A stretch of 64,000 nucleotides of DNA from Odoribacter sp. (GCA_020024465.1 JAHHTT010000001.1:153053-217052), one strand, 5' to 3'. Positions 24,947 to 34,787 are shown, numbered from the stretch's first letter. Notes: generated by a model not told the origin, from the sequence alone. A program made the numbers and translations.

Positions 24947-25741
24947 TTACACCGATATTTCCCCCTTAATATGCGGATAAGGATTATAACCCGTTAGTTC
25001 AAAATCTTCGTAACGGAAATTAAAAATATCTTCCACAGCAGGATTAATTCTCATTTGTGGCAAAATCCGAGGCTCTCGGGTCAATTGCATTTTCACCTGC
25101 TCAATATGATTCAGGTAAATATGAGCATCCCCTAAAGTATGCACAAATTCTCCTGCCTGTAATCCACAAACTTGCGCTACCATCATTGTCAACAAAGCAT
25201 AGGAAGCAATATTAAACGGCACTCCCAAAAAAGTATCAGCACTACGCTGGTACAATTGACAGGACAAACGTCCATTCACAACATAAAATTGAAACAAAGC
25301 ATGACAAGGTGCTAGTGCCATATTCTCTATATCTCCGGCATTCCATGCACTGACTATTAAACGTCTAGAGTCCGGCGTATTTTTTATATCATGAATAACC
25401 TGAGTCATCTGGTCCAGATACGAACCGTCAGGTCTTGGCCATGAACGCCATTGAAAACCATAGATATGCCCCAAATCTCCATTATTATCAGCCCATTCAT
25501 TCCAAATTTTAACTCCATGCTCCTGCAAATATTTTACATTTGTATCTCCTTTCAAAAACCACAATAACTCATATATAATTGACTTCAAATGCAACTTTTT
25601 TGTCGTCAACAAAGGAAATCCTGCCTGTAAATCAAAACGCATTTGGTGACCGAAAACACTAATAGTACCTGTACCTGTACGATCTGTTTTCTCCGCACCT
25701 TCCCTCAAAATCCTATCTAACAAATCCAAATATTGCCTCAT
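24947..25741 (-). CDS. thyA: thymidylate synthase
   Basis: The start at the second in-frame ATG (25741) gives 264 aa, the same length as E. coli ThyA; a start three codons earlier is also possible. The enzyme methylates dUMP to dTMP using methylene-tetrahydrofolate. Visible are DRTGTGTISVFGHQMRF, the catalytic cysteine in ALAPCHALFQFYV, YQRSADTFLGVPFNIASYAL and the dUMP-binding GDAHIYLNHIEQ. A promoter is visible at 25767-25797. Confidence 0.96.
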   Translation of the reverse strand: MRQYLDLLDRILREGAEKTDRTGTGTISVFGHQMRFDLQAGFPLLTTKKLHLKSIIYELLWFLKGDTNVKYLQEHGVKIWNEWADNNGDLGHIYGFQWRSWPRPDGSYLDQMTQVIHDIKNTPDSRRLIVSAWNAGDIENMALAPCHALFQFYVVNGRLSCQLYQRSADTFLGVPFNIASYALLTMMVAQVCGLQAGEFVHTLGDAHIYLNHIEQVKMQLTREPRILPQMRINPAVEDIFNFRYEDFELTGYNPYPHIKGEISV

Positions 25742-25766
25742 AATAGTCATAATTTGAAATTCTCTG

Positions 25767-25797
25767 CAAATATATAATATTTTTTAAGTATTACAAT
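25767..25797 (-). promoter_or_regulatory. promoter of thyA-folA
   Basis: On the minus strand ATTG (25797-25794) and TATATTTG (25774-25767) are 19 bp apart. The -7 element is a perfect TAnnTTTG; the -33 element is a near match. Confidence 0.5.
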
Positions 25798-25834
25798 CTC
25801 TATATTAATGTTAGCATACTCCCAATTGCAATTT

Positions 25835-26467
25835 TCATTTTTTACGAATTAACATTAAACCATGACGAATAGGAAACATAATATTTTCCACTCTTGCATC
25901 CGTCTGCACTAAATCATTAAAATCCAAAATTCCTTTAGTCTGTGCATCACGACTTTCACTATCCAATACCTTTCCATCCCAAAGAACATCATCAGCGATA
26001 ATCAAACCTCCTGAACGCACTTTATCTATCACTCTTTTATAATATTCAGAATATTGTCGTTTATCCGCATCAATAAAAACCATATCAAACAAACCGTCCA
26101 AGGTCGGAATAATCTCGCATGCATCTCCAATATGAAAAATAATTCTCTCTCCGAATCCACTACGCGCAATATAATCCTTTGTAAAATCTTCTATTTCATC
26201 ATTAATATCAATCGTATGCAATATGCCTTTATCCATCCCCATTGCCATTGAAATAGCAGCATAACCGGTATATGTCCCTATTTCCAATACTCTCTCAGCG
26301 CCTATCAGCCTACAGAGCATTTTCAAAAACTGTCCCTGCATATTTCCAGACAACATTCTTGGTCGCAATACTTTACGATGTGTATCTCTTGATAATTGAA
26401 CTAAAATATCCGGTTCCATTTCAGAATGTCGTTCTATATAATCTTCCAACTCTACAGTTATTTCCAT
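25835..26467 (-). CDS. SAM-dependent O-methyltransferase (catechol-OMT-like family)
   Basis: This 210-aa protein belongs to the methyltransferase_3 family. It has the SAM-binding motif VLEIGTYTGYAAISMAMGMD (about residues 59-78). FDMVFIDADKRQYSEYYKRV supplies the metal-binding Asp, and LIIADDVLWDGKVLD is the second acidic cluster. These enzymes methylate catechol-type hydroxyls; the bacterial substrate is unknown. It starts 7 bp after the M16 peptidase stop on the same strand. Confidence 0.88.
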   Translation of the reverse strand: MEITVELEDYIERHSEMEPDILVQLSRDTHRKVLRPRMLSGNMQGQFLKMLCRLIGAERVLEIGTYTGYAAISMAMGMDKGILHTIDINDEIEDFTKDYIARSGFGERIIFHIGDACEIIPTLDGLFDMVFIDADKRQYSEYYKRVIDKVRSGGLIIADDVLWDGKVLDSESRDAQTKGILDFNDLVQTDARVENIMFPIRHGLMLIRKK

Positions 26468-26474
26468 ACTAACA

Positions 26475-27692
26475 TTATTTATAAATCAATACAGATTGCT
26501 TATCAGCTGCAAAAACGTCTTTGGCAATTTGATATAAAAGCTCCGGAGTTAGACTATTCACTTCTGCACAAACATCTTCCAATTCATCCACCTTATCATA
26601 AATCAAAAAACTCTTACCAATTGAAAGCATCATATTCTCATAATTTTCAGAAGATAATGTGATCTGACCTATCAGCTGACGTTTAGCTTTATGCAGTTGC
26701 ATTTTTCCCAATTGTTTTTCACAGAATACCGACATTTCCTTATAAACCAAACGCAAACAACGTTTCAGATCCTCGGCGTCACACCCGAAATAAACAGCAA
26801 ATACACCAGTGTCAGAATATGGCGTATAGGCTGCTTCTATATTATAAGCCAAACCGTATTTTTCACGAATATTCAAATTTAATCGAGAATTCATACCTGT
26901 TCCCCCCAGCATATTCACTAATAACGACAATGCTAAACGATTATCTTGCATATAACCATAAGCAACATTTCCAACAACACAATGATTTTGGTAAGTATTC
27001 TTTACTACGGTACGTATTTGCGGCAAGTATATTTCCGGCTTTACTCTGATTAAAGGATTCTCACAACCGGAAACATCACCATAATAACGCTCTACCAAAT
27101 GCACCAATTTTTCAAAAGGAAAATCACCAATAGAACTGATAACCATCCTCGAAGGCAAATAATTCCGCTTTACAAATTTTAATATTTTATCACGGGTCAA
27201 TACTTTCACTGCCTCTTCACTTCCCAAAATATTCCGCCCAATAGAATAGCTTCCATATATCAACTCTTCAAAATCATCAAAAATTAATTCTCCCGGACTG
27301 TCTTTATATGAATTAATCTCATCAAGAACCACTTCTTTTTCCTTCTCTATTTCTTTTTCCGGAAAAATTGAATTAAATACAATATCTGCAAACAATTCCA
27401 AAACACGCTCATAATCGCCTGGTAAGAAAGAAGCGTATATACAAGTATCTTCCTTCGTTGTATACGCATTCAATTCACCTCCGACATCCTCTATACGGCT
27501 CAAAATATGATAAGCTTTCCGCTTGTCAGTACCTTTAAAAATAACATGTTCAATAAAATGGGCAATTCCCTCCTCTTCCGGTTGCTCATCACGACTTCCC
27601 ACACCAATTATCAATCCACACCAAGCAGCTTTCCCTGTGATCTGCTGATGAATCACTTTCAGTCCATTTTTTAAAATATAAGTCTGATACAT
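26475..27692 (-). CDS. M16-family zinc peptidase
   Basis: This 405-aa protein has the inverted zinc motif HFIEH (GIAHFIEHVIFKGT, about residues 44-57) with the third ligand in EKEVVLDEINSYKDSP. The C-terminal half has the M16_C fold (LGGTGMNSRLNLNIREKYGL, AYNIEAAYTPYSDTG). It is a single-length, about 45-kDa member like the PqqL/YmxG/mitochondrial processing peptidase-like enzymes and lacks a signal peptide, so it is probably cytoplasmic. It lies 139 bp downstream of trigger factor, with a terminator between. Confidence 0.92.
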   Translation of the reverse strand: MYQTYILKNGLKVIHQQITGKAAWCGLIIGVGSRDEQPEEEGIAHFIEHVIFKGTDKRKAYHILSRIEDVGGELNAYTTKEDTCIYASFLPGDYERVLELFADIVFNSIFPEKEIEKEKEVVLDEINSYKDSPGELIFDDFEELIYGSYSIGRNILGSEEAVKVLTRDKILKFVKRNYLPSRMVISSIGDFPFEKLVHLVERYYGDVSGCENPLIRVKPEIYLPQIRTVVKNTYQNHCVVGNVAYGYMQDNRLALSLLVNMLGGTGMNSRLNLNIREKYGLAYNIEAAYTPYSDTGVFAVYFGCDAEDLKRCLRLVYKEMSVFCEKQLGKMQLHKAKRQLIGQITLSSENYENMMLSIGKSFLIYDKVDELEDVCAEVNSLTPELLYQIAKDVFAADKQSVLIYK

Positions 27693-27714
27693 ACTTCCTA
27701 GGAAAACAACTATT

Positions 27715-27765
27715 TTTTACAAAGAAACCTACGGTTCTGATATATTCATCTACCAGGGCCGTAGG
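27715..27765 (-). terminator. intrinsic terminator after tig
   Basis: On the minus strand CCTACGG (27765-27759) pairs with CCGTAGG (27734-27728). An inner helix CTGGTA/TATCAG (27757-27752 with 27744-27739) adds to it. The T-rich tail TTTCTTTGT follows. Confidence 0.6.
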
Positions 27766-27830
27766 CTCATCAAGCACCCTCCCCATAGGAGAGGATTTAT
27801 TATAACACAATCTTGCTAATCAAACAATAA

Positions 27831-29183
27831 TTATTTTTGAAATAATTTTTCAAAATCTGACATGGAAATTTCCTGTTCTTCCAATTTCATATTCTCACGG
27901 ATAATAGCAAACACCTTATTGTCCATCGCTCTTTCATACAAGTTATGACGCTGTTTTTCATCTTCCAACAATTTTGCCGCAAAACCATCTAACTGTTCAT
28001 CGGTCAATCCATACAAGCCATATTGTTGCAATTGAGCAGCTGCAATCTGACGAGCTTCTACCTTCATATCTTCTGTCTCTACCTTCACATCATGTTCTTT
28101 CATGATGGCGGATTTTACCAAATGCCATCTGAACTCATCACGGTAACCATCAAAATCACGCTCTACATCCTCTGCGGTCATATTTTCATTTACAGCAACA
28201 ATCCAACGTTTCAAAAATGCCTCCGGTAATACGACATCTTCATTTTTCTTTATAAATTTATCTCTTGCATCAATAGTAAAACGATACTCAGAATGTCCTT
28301 TAAATTGTTTTTCAACATCTTCTTTCACTCGGACACGGAAATCTGCAACATCTTTCACAACTCCTTCTCCATACAATTTTGTGAACAATTCCTCATTCAC
28401 TTCAGCATCAACATAGCGCTTAATTTCCTTAATGATGAAGCAATAATTTTCTCCTCCATTTTCTGCGACTTCTTTACTGACGCCCAACATTGCAGCAAAA
28501 TCAGTCTTGTTAGGATAAGCTTTCACGGCATTAAATTTTACTTCTTCACCGATTTTCTTTCCTTTAAAGGCATTCAATGCATTTTCATCCTTCATATAAT
28601 GAAGCGACATGGATGCATCTTCATTCTTAATTCCATCTTTTTTCTCTTCACCATCTTCTGTCAATTCAAACAATTCACCTTTCAGGAATTCATCTCCTTC
28701 AATCATATCCACCTCTACCATGCTACCGTTATTTTTACAAATCCCCTCTATTTGTTTGTCGACCATTTCATCGTCAACTTTAATAATATAATAAGGCACT
28801 TTTTCGCGCTTGCTCATTTTAGCATTCACCTCAGGAGCTAAAGCTATATCATACAGAAATTCAAAAGTTTCACCTTCCAGATCCAATGGATTCTGTTCTG
28901 TTTCATTTGGCAACGGCTCTCCCAATATCTGTAAATCATTATCTTTAATATAGTCGTTCAAAGCATCACCCAGCACCTTGTTAATTTCCTCTACCAACAA
29001 AGATTTTCCGTACATTTTCTTAACAATCCCCATCGGAGTTTTGCCTTGGCGGAAGCCATTTACAACAACTTTTTTCTGATAATCCTTCAGCGCTTTCTCA
29101 ACACGTTCTGCGTAATCCTCTTTACCTAATTCAATCTTAATGGTTGCATTCAGATTGTCAATCTGGTTTTTAGTTATATTCAT
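27831..29183 (-). CDS. tig: trigger factor
   Basis: This 450-aa chaperone binds the ribosome near the exit tunnel and folds nascent chains. The N-terminal ribosome-binding segment NGFRQGKTPMGIVKKMYGK (about residues 41-59) is the family signature, modified from GFRxGKxP. A divergent central isomerase-like domain (about 150-245) and a long helical C-terminal arm complete it. The length fits Bacteroidota trigger factors. It lies downstream of tRNA-Leu with a terminator between. Confidence 0.93.
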   Translation of the reverse strand: MNITKNQIDNLNATIKIELGKEDYAERVEKALKDYQKKVVVNGFRQGKTPMGIVKKMYGKSLLVEEINKVLGDALNDYIKDNDLQILGEPLPNETEQNPLDLEGETFEFLYDIALAPEVNAKMSKREKVPYYIIKVDDEMVDKQIEGICKNNGSMVEVDMIEGDEFLKGELFELTEDGEEKKDGIKNEDASMSLHYMKDENALNAFKGKKIGEEVKFNAVKAYPNKTDFAAMLGVSKEVAENGGENYCFIIKEIKRYVDAEVNEELFTKLYGEGVVKDVADFRVRVKEDVEKQFKGHSEYRFTIDARDKFIKKNEDVVLPEAFLKRWIVAVNENMTAEDVERDFDGYRDEFRWHLVKSAIMKEHDVKVETEDMKVEARQIAAAQLQQYGLYGLTDEQLDGFAAKLLEDEKQRHNLYERAMDNKVFAIIRENMKLEEQEISMSDFEKLFQK

Positions 29184-29216
29184 GCCAAATTATTTGTTAT
29201 TATACATTTCTATTAT

Positions 29217-29244
29217 AAAAAAGCCACCTCTTATAAGGCGGCTT
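29217..29244 (-). terminator. intrinsic terminator of tRNA-Leu
   Basis: On the minus strand AAGCCGCCT pairs with AGGTGGCTT (one G-U pair), closing a short A/T loop, and runs into TTTTTTATAA. It lies immediately 3' of the tRNA. Confidence 0.8.
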
Positions 29245-29254
29245 CCTTGCTCAG

Positions 29255-29336
29255 TACGGGCGAAGGGACTCGAACCCCCAAGTCTCGCGACACCAGATCC
29301 TAAGTCTGGCGTGTCTACCAATTCCACCACGCCCGC
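29255..29336 (-). tRNA. tRNA-Leu (anticodon UAG)
   Basis: The minus strand folds as an 82-nt class II tRNA. The acceptor stem GCGGGCG pairs with CGCCCGT. The D arm reads TGGTGGAATTGGTAGACACG. The anticodon stem CCAGA/TCTGG has loop CTTAGGA with anticodon TAG. A variable arm (TGTCGCGAGACTT) and the T arm GGGGGTTCGAGTCCC follow. No 3' CCA is encoded. A promoter and a terminator flank it. Confidence 0.95.
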
Positions 29337-29355
29337 ATGCCATATTTTGACATTG

Positions 29356-29386
29356 CAAAAGTAATATTAAAATCCAAATACCCAAA
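29356..29386 (-). promoter_or_regulatory. promoter of tRNA-Leu
   Basis: On the minus strand TTTG (29386-29383) and TACTTTTG (29363-29356) are 19 bp apart, an exact consensus match. The tRNA 5' end is 20 bp downstream. Confidence 0.65.
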
Positions 29387-29804
29387 CCCAAAATAGGTTT
29401 TTTTTCTATCAAATTAGAATATTACTTCAAATAACATTGATTTTGCTATCCGAAATGTTTTTATTTTTTTTGTAAATATGTTATCAAACATTCAAAACAT
29501 ATAATTAAGTGCTTTACTTTCGGTCTGAGAGAATTCTATTCTCCTAAAATCGGAAAAATCATAGCAACAACGAAACAAAATGAAAAACAAGCAGAAACAT
29601 TTGAACATATTACAAATAAAAATTCTTACAACTCATTGAAACCAAAAGACATCAACGAATTTGCTTAAAAAAAATGTATTCAATTGGTTGTCAAAAGATT
29701 TAAAAGAAAACGGAACGCAAAAATTCCTCTTCCCAACATATTTAGACAGATACTGCAACATTAATAGATTAAAATAACTATCTTTAGACCCAAAATTTAA
29801 AGTA
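29387..29804. other. AT-rich intergenic region with possible degenerate coding remnants
   Basis: No intact gene is supported in this 418-bp stretch. Two plus-strand frames look coding-like. One, at about 29460-29667, ends in SLKPKDINEFA and a stop. A second follows a run of A near 29668 and reads NLLKKNVFNWLSKDLKENG, then on to a stop near 29776. They may be one decayed gene split by a frameshift in the A-run. I do not recognise the family. Confidence 0.3.
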
Positions 29805-30464
29805 GTGATTGAAATTAAAAACATACATAAAAATTACGGAACATTAGAGGTACTTAAAGGTATCAACCTCATTATACCCGAACAAAAAATCGTCACTATC
29901 ACCGGTGCAAGCGGAGCCGGCAAAAGCACTTTATTATATATTTTGGGCACCTTAGACCTGCCTGAATACGGAGAAGTGTTATACGACAACCAAAATGTTG
30001 CGCTACTTTCACCCAATCGGTTGGCAGCATTTCGCAACCTTAATATCGGATTTGTATTCCAATTTCATCACCTTTTACCTGAGTTCACTGCACTTGAAAA
30101 TGTCTGTATCCCTGCATGGATTAAAGGAGAAAACAAAAAAAATGCTGAAAAGCATGCCTTAAAACTATTGGAATTGCTGAATCTTAAAGAACGCTCAGGA
30201 CACAAACCGGCAGAATTATCCGGAGGCGAACAGCAACGCGTAGCTGTCGCCCGTGCCCTCATTAATTCTCCCAAAGTAATTCTAGCTGACGAACCGTCCG
30301 GCAATCTTGACACTCATACCAAACGTGAGTTGCACCAATTGTTTTTCAATCTTCGCGATGAACTGAAACAAACCTTTGTCATTGTCACTCACGACCAAGA
30401 ACTGGCAGACATATCCGACCTAAAAATATCTTTACGGGATGGGAAAATAGAAGAAATGCAATAA
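29805..30464 (+). CDS. lolD: LolD-like ABC transporter ATP-binding protein
   Basis: This 219-aa ATPase starts with GTG at 29805, reading (M)IEIKNIHKNYGTLEVLKG. Walker A is GASGAGKSTLLYILG (about residues 34-48). The Q-loop segment FVFQFHHLLPEFTALEN, the signature LSGGEQQRVAVARAL, Walker B VILADEPSGNLD and the switch His in VTHDQ are all present. The FQFHHLLPEFTA(L/M)EN and GNLD patterns are typical of LolD, which powers release of lipoproteins to LolA. No LolC/E permease is adjacent, so the partner is elsewhere. Confidence 0.87.
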   Translation: MIEIKNIHKNYGTLEVLKGINLIIPEQKIVTITGASGAGKSTLLYILGTLDLPEYGEVLYDNQNVALLSPNRLAAFRNLNIGFVFQFHHLLPEFTALENVCIPAWIKGENKKNAEKHALKLLELLNLKERSGHKPAELSGGEQQRVAVARALINSPKVILADEPSGNLDTHTKRELHQLFFNLRDELKQTFVIVTHDQELADISDLKISLRDGKIEEMQ

Positions 30465-30475
30465 CCATTCTTTAT

Positions 30476-32350
30476 TCAACCCTTCTCCCTTTTCCTCTGT
30501 TCGTACAAAAATTCCCAACAAGACAACACTCTATTCGCAGCAACACCGCTACCATAATTTATAGATTCATGACAAGATTTCAATTGTTTACTCAAAGCAT
30601 CTGAAAAAGCATCCCGTACCATCATTTGGGCAGAAGTCAAAACCTTCCTCCGTTTCCCCTCATACAGCCAACCGCTCAATTCTCGTTCCAATACACCAAA
30701 TACTTCATGACAGTCCGGTCGCTGCGCCCACTCCAACCATCTGTCAAGATTAAAAAATTCATTCCAGATTCTCACCAAACTTTCACTGGTTTCTTTTGCA
30801 TTCCGACCGAGCATGCTTCTACGGATATAATCAGTAGCATATCCCCCCCAAGCATCCTCAACCATTAACTCCAGGAAACACCTCACATCTCCATCTTTCC
30901 ATTCTCCCCGTTTAAAGACAGATATGTATTCCTCTTCATTCATTACTAAACATTGCTTATAATAAGCAAGTACTGATTCCACATCCAATTGCTCCAACAA
31001 TTTTTTACGATTATTACGTGACTGCACAAACATTCCCCACAAATTGCCGCCAGTTGAACACACTCTTTCTTTTCTCAACCATTCCTGATCATCTGCATAT
31101 ACATAACGCAATGAATTCCAAATATCATCGTCTTTAATTCCATTCTCCAATTTTGCTTCGTCTATTCCTAACAAAATTAGCAATCCCTTCTCCATATTTT
31201 CTTCCAAACATTTCTCGTAAGCATACTTTTGCGAACAGATTCTCCAGCTTTCGTCATCATCTTTAACCATATTATTTAGCTGCCAACGCAAGATTCTTGC
31301 ATCTATATTTTTTTCTCCAACCAACATACGTCCAACCAGCAAATGTCCCGTTGCCGGATGTTCCATACAATCAACATTCAATTCATTATTTTCTCCGACA
31401 AAAACAACTCCACATGACTCCATAGCATCCAACGGCTGATTCTTTCGCTCTAATATAATCCCGTCTGCCATCCCCATCTTTTTCGACACATTGCCGATTG
31501 CAATCTGCAAGGCTTTCAAATATACCGCCGGCATACTGTTGTCAACACTGATTCTTAAAGGTGTTTCCTTCGAAATATTCCAATGAACTCCCCTACTGCA
31601 TTTTACACACCCCCAAGGATTAATTCCGTAATCCATTGCTTTTTGTGTCCTAAAAGGACTGTCCAGAAACATAATGACTGTTTTTCTACAATCATCAGGT
31701 AATAATTTCAGAGCCACTGATACATCCACATACGACTTCCCATTTTCTGCTGCCATCTCCACAATTCCTTGTTTAGGACTGACATTTACACAATGCCGTA
31801 CTTTAAAACAAACACCATCTTTACAAGCGCTGACATCTAATATATCAGGATCTGCAAAATTTGACATCCGCAAACTGTTATCAAGACGATACCATTCGCC
31901 CGGCTCCTTCAACCACGCCGTAATCTCTACCAAATAGCCACTCCCCATACGTCTGTCTGCCGTCCAGATTTCCTCATAGTTTTTCAATCCGCTCAATTCC
32001 AATTTACAACCATCCAGCAACTCCTTGTTCGTCACCTGTTCCGTTGCTGCCACTCCATACACATTCAACTCTTTATCTTTTCCGGATTTCAATACAAAAA
32101 CACCTTTTGATTCCAACAGTTCACCATACTTCCCCCTCCCTTTATCCACCTGTGCTGTAATCATAAATTCGTGGCCCAATAACTCTTCAGCTATCAAGAT
32201 ATAAATCTTATCATTAAATTTATACACTGGTAACAACCCTTCCGCTATAACATTTTCATCTGCACTTTTAGCCTGAGCCTTCACTTCATACAGTTCTCCA
32301 ATAAAAGAACACCACAAACAAACAATAAAAAATAACACCTTCAAATTCAT
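30476..32350 (-). CDS. catalytically degenerate paralogue of the adjacent DUF5117/DUF5118 metalloprotease
   Basis: The ATG at 32350 overlaps the upstream stop as ATGA and gives 624 aa with a signal peptide (LFFIVCLWCSFIGELYEVKA). The order of segments follows the 739-aa neighbour. There is an early beta-rich region, SYVDVSVALKLLPDD, a PLRISVDNSMP-like segment opposite KIVMYVDRKFP, and a HPATGHLLVGRML segment opposite DFRTGEILSCHV. Where the neighbour has the zinc motif HEVGHTLGLTH, this protein has ENMEKGLLILLGI, so it cannot bind zinc there. It is probably a pseudo-enzyme partner of the neighbour. Similarity was judged by eye. Confidence 0.7.
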   Translation of the reverse strand: MNLKVLFFIVCLWCSFIGELYEVKAQAKSADENVIAEGLLPVYKFNDKIYILIAEELLGHEFMITAQVDKGRGKYGELLESKGVFVLKSGKDKELNVYGVAATEQVTNKELLDGCKLELSGLKNYEEIWTADRRMGSGYLVEITAWLKEPGEWYRLDNSLRMSNFADPDILDVSACKDGVCFKVRHCVNVSPKQGIVEMAAENGKSYVDVSVALKLLPDDCRKTVIMFLDSPFRTQKAMDYGINPWGCVKCSRGVHWNISKETPLRISVDNSMPAVYLKALQIAIGNVSKKMGMADGIILERKNQPLDAMESCGVVFVGENNELNVDCMEHPATGHLLVGRMLVGEKNIDARILRWQLNNMVKDDDESWRICSQKYAYEKCLEENMEKGLLILLGIDEAKLENGIKDDDIWNSLRYVYADDQEWLRKERVCSTGGNLWGMFVQSRNNRKKLLEQLDVESVLAYYKQCLVMNEEEYISVFKRGEWKDGDVRCFLELMVEDAWGGYATDYIRRSMLGRNAKETSESLVRIWNEFFNLDRWLEWAQRPDCHEVFGVLERELSGWLYEGKRRKVLTSAQMMVRDAFSDALSKQLKSCHESINYGSGVAANRVLSCWEFLYEQRKREKG

Positions 32351-34566
32351 TGTATTTCCAATATCAAGTTTATATTTTCCCTCCAACTATCCCAATAAGC
32401 TCCATGAAGCTTTTTCAAATGACGTTCCATCTTTTGCAATCCCTCTACTAACAAAGCCGCAATTTCAGGGTATTTTCCTCTCTCCGATTTAACAAAATCC
32501 GAAACACTTTCCGTATAATTCCAAAGCAAAAAACGATGCCAAGGCCTTCCCATATCTTCTGTAAGCAATATTTTAATTACTGTATCCAAATATTCCGACA
32601 CCGTATACTCTCCAATACCATTACGTTCACAATCAGCTATATATCTTGACCTAAACACCAAACCATCAATTACAGTTACAGCCCATTCCTCCTGCCATTT
32701 CAATGGCCACTTATCATTTTCAGCCAATGCATATTTCTGCAAAAAAGACAAAGCCCATTCTTGCTCCTTTTTAGAAACAGTTTCCAATTCAGAAGAAACA
32801 TTCCCCCAACATTTCCTACAACCACCGATGTAGTTTAAAGCCTGATTCAAATACTCCACATACTGCTCATGTACCCCACGGTTTCTATTCTCTGCAACAG
32901 CCCATGCTCCAATCCCCCATTTCCCGAAATCGGGAGGCATAATTCCCAAATGGATAAGTTTCTCAATACCAATCTGTGCCGTTTCCAATGACACACGCCC
33001 CAAATCCTCTGCCTGAGCCTCCGGCATTGTGCTAGAAGCATCCTGAAAACGGTATTTCCGCTCATGCTGTTTTTCAATAAGCCATTTGTCCAACTTAACA
33101 GATTCCTCTTGGGGAGTACAGCCTGGAAAACAACGGTAGCCCCACTCTATTGCCAGAGAATCATATGCACCGATCCGGGGTATCCTATCCGCAATCGACA
33201 ATCCATCCTCTTTGCTTACAGCATAATTAAGACGCATATAATCCATAATTGAACTTCCATGTCTAAATTTATGCATTAATGACGCGTTTTTCAATTCAGA
33301 TAAATTATAAACAGAACTTCCATAAAAATTATGAGTCAAACCTAATGTATGCCCCACTTCATGAGTCACAACCAGTTCCAATAATTTTCCGACAATCTCA
33401 TCTGTCAAGCCCTCAAATTCTTCTCCAATTTGCGACACATACCACCTGCACAACATATTAAAGACAGAATGAAATATGGCAACATGACAACTCAATATCT
33501 CTCCGGTCCGAAAATCCACATAAGAGCGTCCATAGGCATTCTCCATGGGACCGGCTTTATAAACAATCCAAGACAACGAAGCATTATCCAATACATATTC
33601 TACAGAATCAGTAGCCATTTTCCCCTCAATTGCATTCTTAAAACCACAACGCTCAAACACAGCATTCCAATTATTAACCGCTTTCAAAATATAAGGCCAC
33701 CACTGCTGAGGGAACTTGCGATCCACATACATGACAATCTTCTTTCGTGGTTCCACCAATTCACCACGATTATATCGTGCAGTATCTTTATCCGCAACTT
33801 CCAAACGCCACCGCCGGACAACATTCTTTTTTACCGGACTCAAGGTATGCCCATCAAACTGTGAATACGGTACCTCAAAATAACCCACATTAGGTGAAGC
33901 ATAACGTACAGACATCAAATCATACGGCAACAAATTCAAACAACAACCTATTTTCCAACGAGTTTTTTCCACAGGCTCCTCATCAGCCATCATATCCAAA
34001 CCATCATACACTCCCTCAGAACGTATAATCACACCATCCGGCAGACCAACAATTTCAGTTATCGTTCGTTCCTGTTCAACTCCCAAATCCAACAAAAAGA
34101 AAAAAGGTCGCAAACTCCATAACTTTCCCTTTTCCAGCCATTGGGTAACATCTATCAACACCTTGTCCTCCTTATACTCCAATATTTTAAATTTTTGTAA
34201 CATCAATGGCTCGGCACATTCTGCAAAAACCTCTTTCTGAGAACTTTCGTCAAGACCATTTATATAATCCCCCACCTGTTTCACAATCACAAAATCATGG
34301 TCAATCTCAAAACGAATTATATTGGGTCCAAACCTATCACCGGTATATCCGAACTTATCATTAACCGACTTATTTTGGCGGTCTGCAGCTTCGATAATCG
34401 TTGTAGTCAAACTCATATCTCGCCCAAACAAATATTCAGGGATAGACCATAATATCTTACCTTCCTTACGATAAGTTGTAAACAGTCCGGAAATAATCTC
34501 CGTCTGTCCATACAATTGAATGGTTAAAAACAACCAGATAACACAACAAAAAAACCTTTGTAACAT
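32347..34566 (-). CDS. zinc-dependent metalloprotease (DUF5118/DUF5117/DUF4953 type)
   Basis: I choose ATG 34566 (739 aa), because the next residues form a signal peptide (FFCCVIWLFLTIQLYGQ); a longer frame upstream has no signal. The extended zinc motif HEVGHTLGLTH at residues 402-412 (HExxHxxGxxH, metzincin class) and SSIMDYMR (Met-turn) mark the catalytic domain. The N-terminal 250 residues correspond to DUF5118/DUF5117. Related proteins are exported zinc proteases of unknown substrate. It is translationally coupled to the pseudo-protease by an ATGA overlap, suggesting the two products work together. Confidence 0.88.
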   Translation of the reverse strand: MLQRFFCCVIWLFLTIQLYGQTEIISGLFTTYRKEGKILWSIPEYLFGRDMSLTTTIIEAADRQNKSVNDKFGYTGDRFGPNIIRFEIDHDFVIVKQVGDYINGLDESSQKEVFAECAEPLMLQKFKILEYKEDKVLIDVTQWLEKGKLWSLRPFFFLLDLGVEQERTITEIVGLPDGVIIRSEGVYDGLDMMADEEPVEKTRWKIGCCLNLLPYDLMSVRYASPNVGYFEVPYSQFDGHTLSPVKKNVVRRWRLEVADKDTARYNRGELVEPRKKIVMYVDRKFPQQWWPYILKAVNNWNAVFERCGFKNAIEGKMATDSVEYVLDNASLSWIVYKAGPMENAYGRSYVDFRTGEILSCHVAIFHSVFNMLCRWYVSQIGEEFEGLTDEIVGKLLELVVTHEVGHTLGLTHNFYGSSVYNLSELKNASLMHKFRHGSSIMDYMRLNYAVSKEDGLSIADRIPRIGAYDSLAIEWGYRCFPGCTPQEESVKLDKWLIEKQHERKYRFQDASSTMPEAQAEDLGRVSLETAQIGIEKLIHLGIMPPDFGKWGIGAWAVAENRNRGVHEQYVEYLNQALNYIGGCRKCWGNVSSELETVSKKEQEWALSFLQKYALAENDKWPLKWQEEWAVTVIDGLVFRSRYIADCERNGIGEYTVSEYLDTVIKILLTEDMGRPWHRFLLWNYTESVSDFVKSERGKYPEIAALLVEGLQKMERHLKKLHGAYWDSWRENINLILEIQ

Positions 34567-34754
34567 ACACTCTTTAATAAAATAATTACCATTCTCAAAT
34601 ACATTCATGCTTTGTATAATACAAAGCGACAAACCCATCCGATAGGGTGATATAAAACAAATGTTTTTTTTCAAATATTCTTTTTTCCGATATTCCATAG
34701 AATCTAATATATTTGTGTTCCTAAGATACATTTCTGCAAAAATCTCAAACAATC

Positions 34755-34787
34755 TTGGATTTTTGCATTTAACTTTTATTATATTTG
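34755..34787 (+). promoter_or_regulatory. promoter of the FKBP genes
   Basis: TTGG at 34755-34758 and TATATTTG at 34780-34787 are 21 bp apart. The -7 element is a perfect match. The ATG follows at 34818. Confidence 0.5.

Noticed and set aside
28293..28841. 182-codon frame antisense to trigger factor
   Set aside because: It mirrors the codon structure of tig and shows Phe/His/Ile-rich shadow composition with no recognisable domain.
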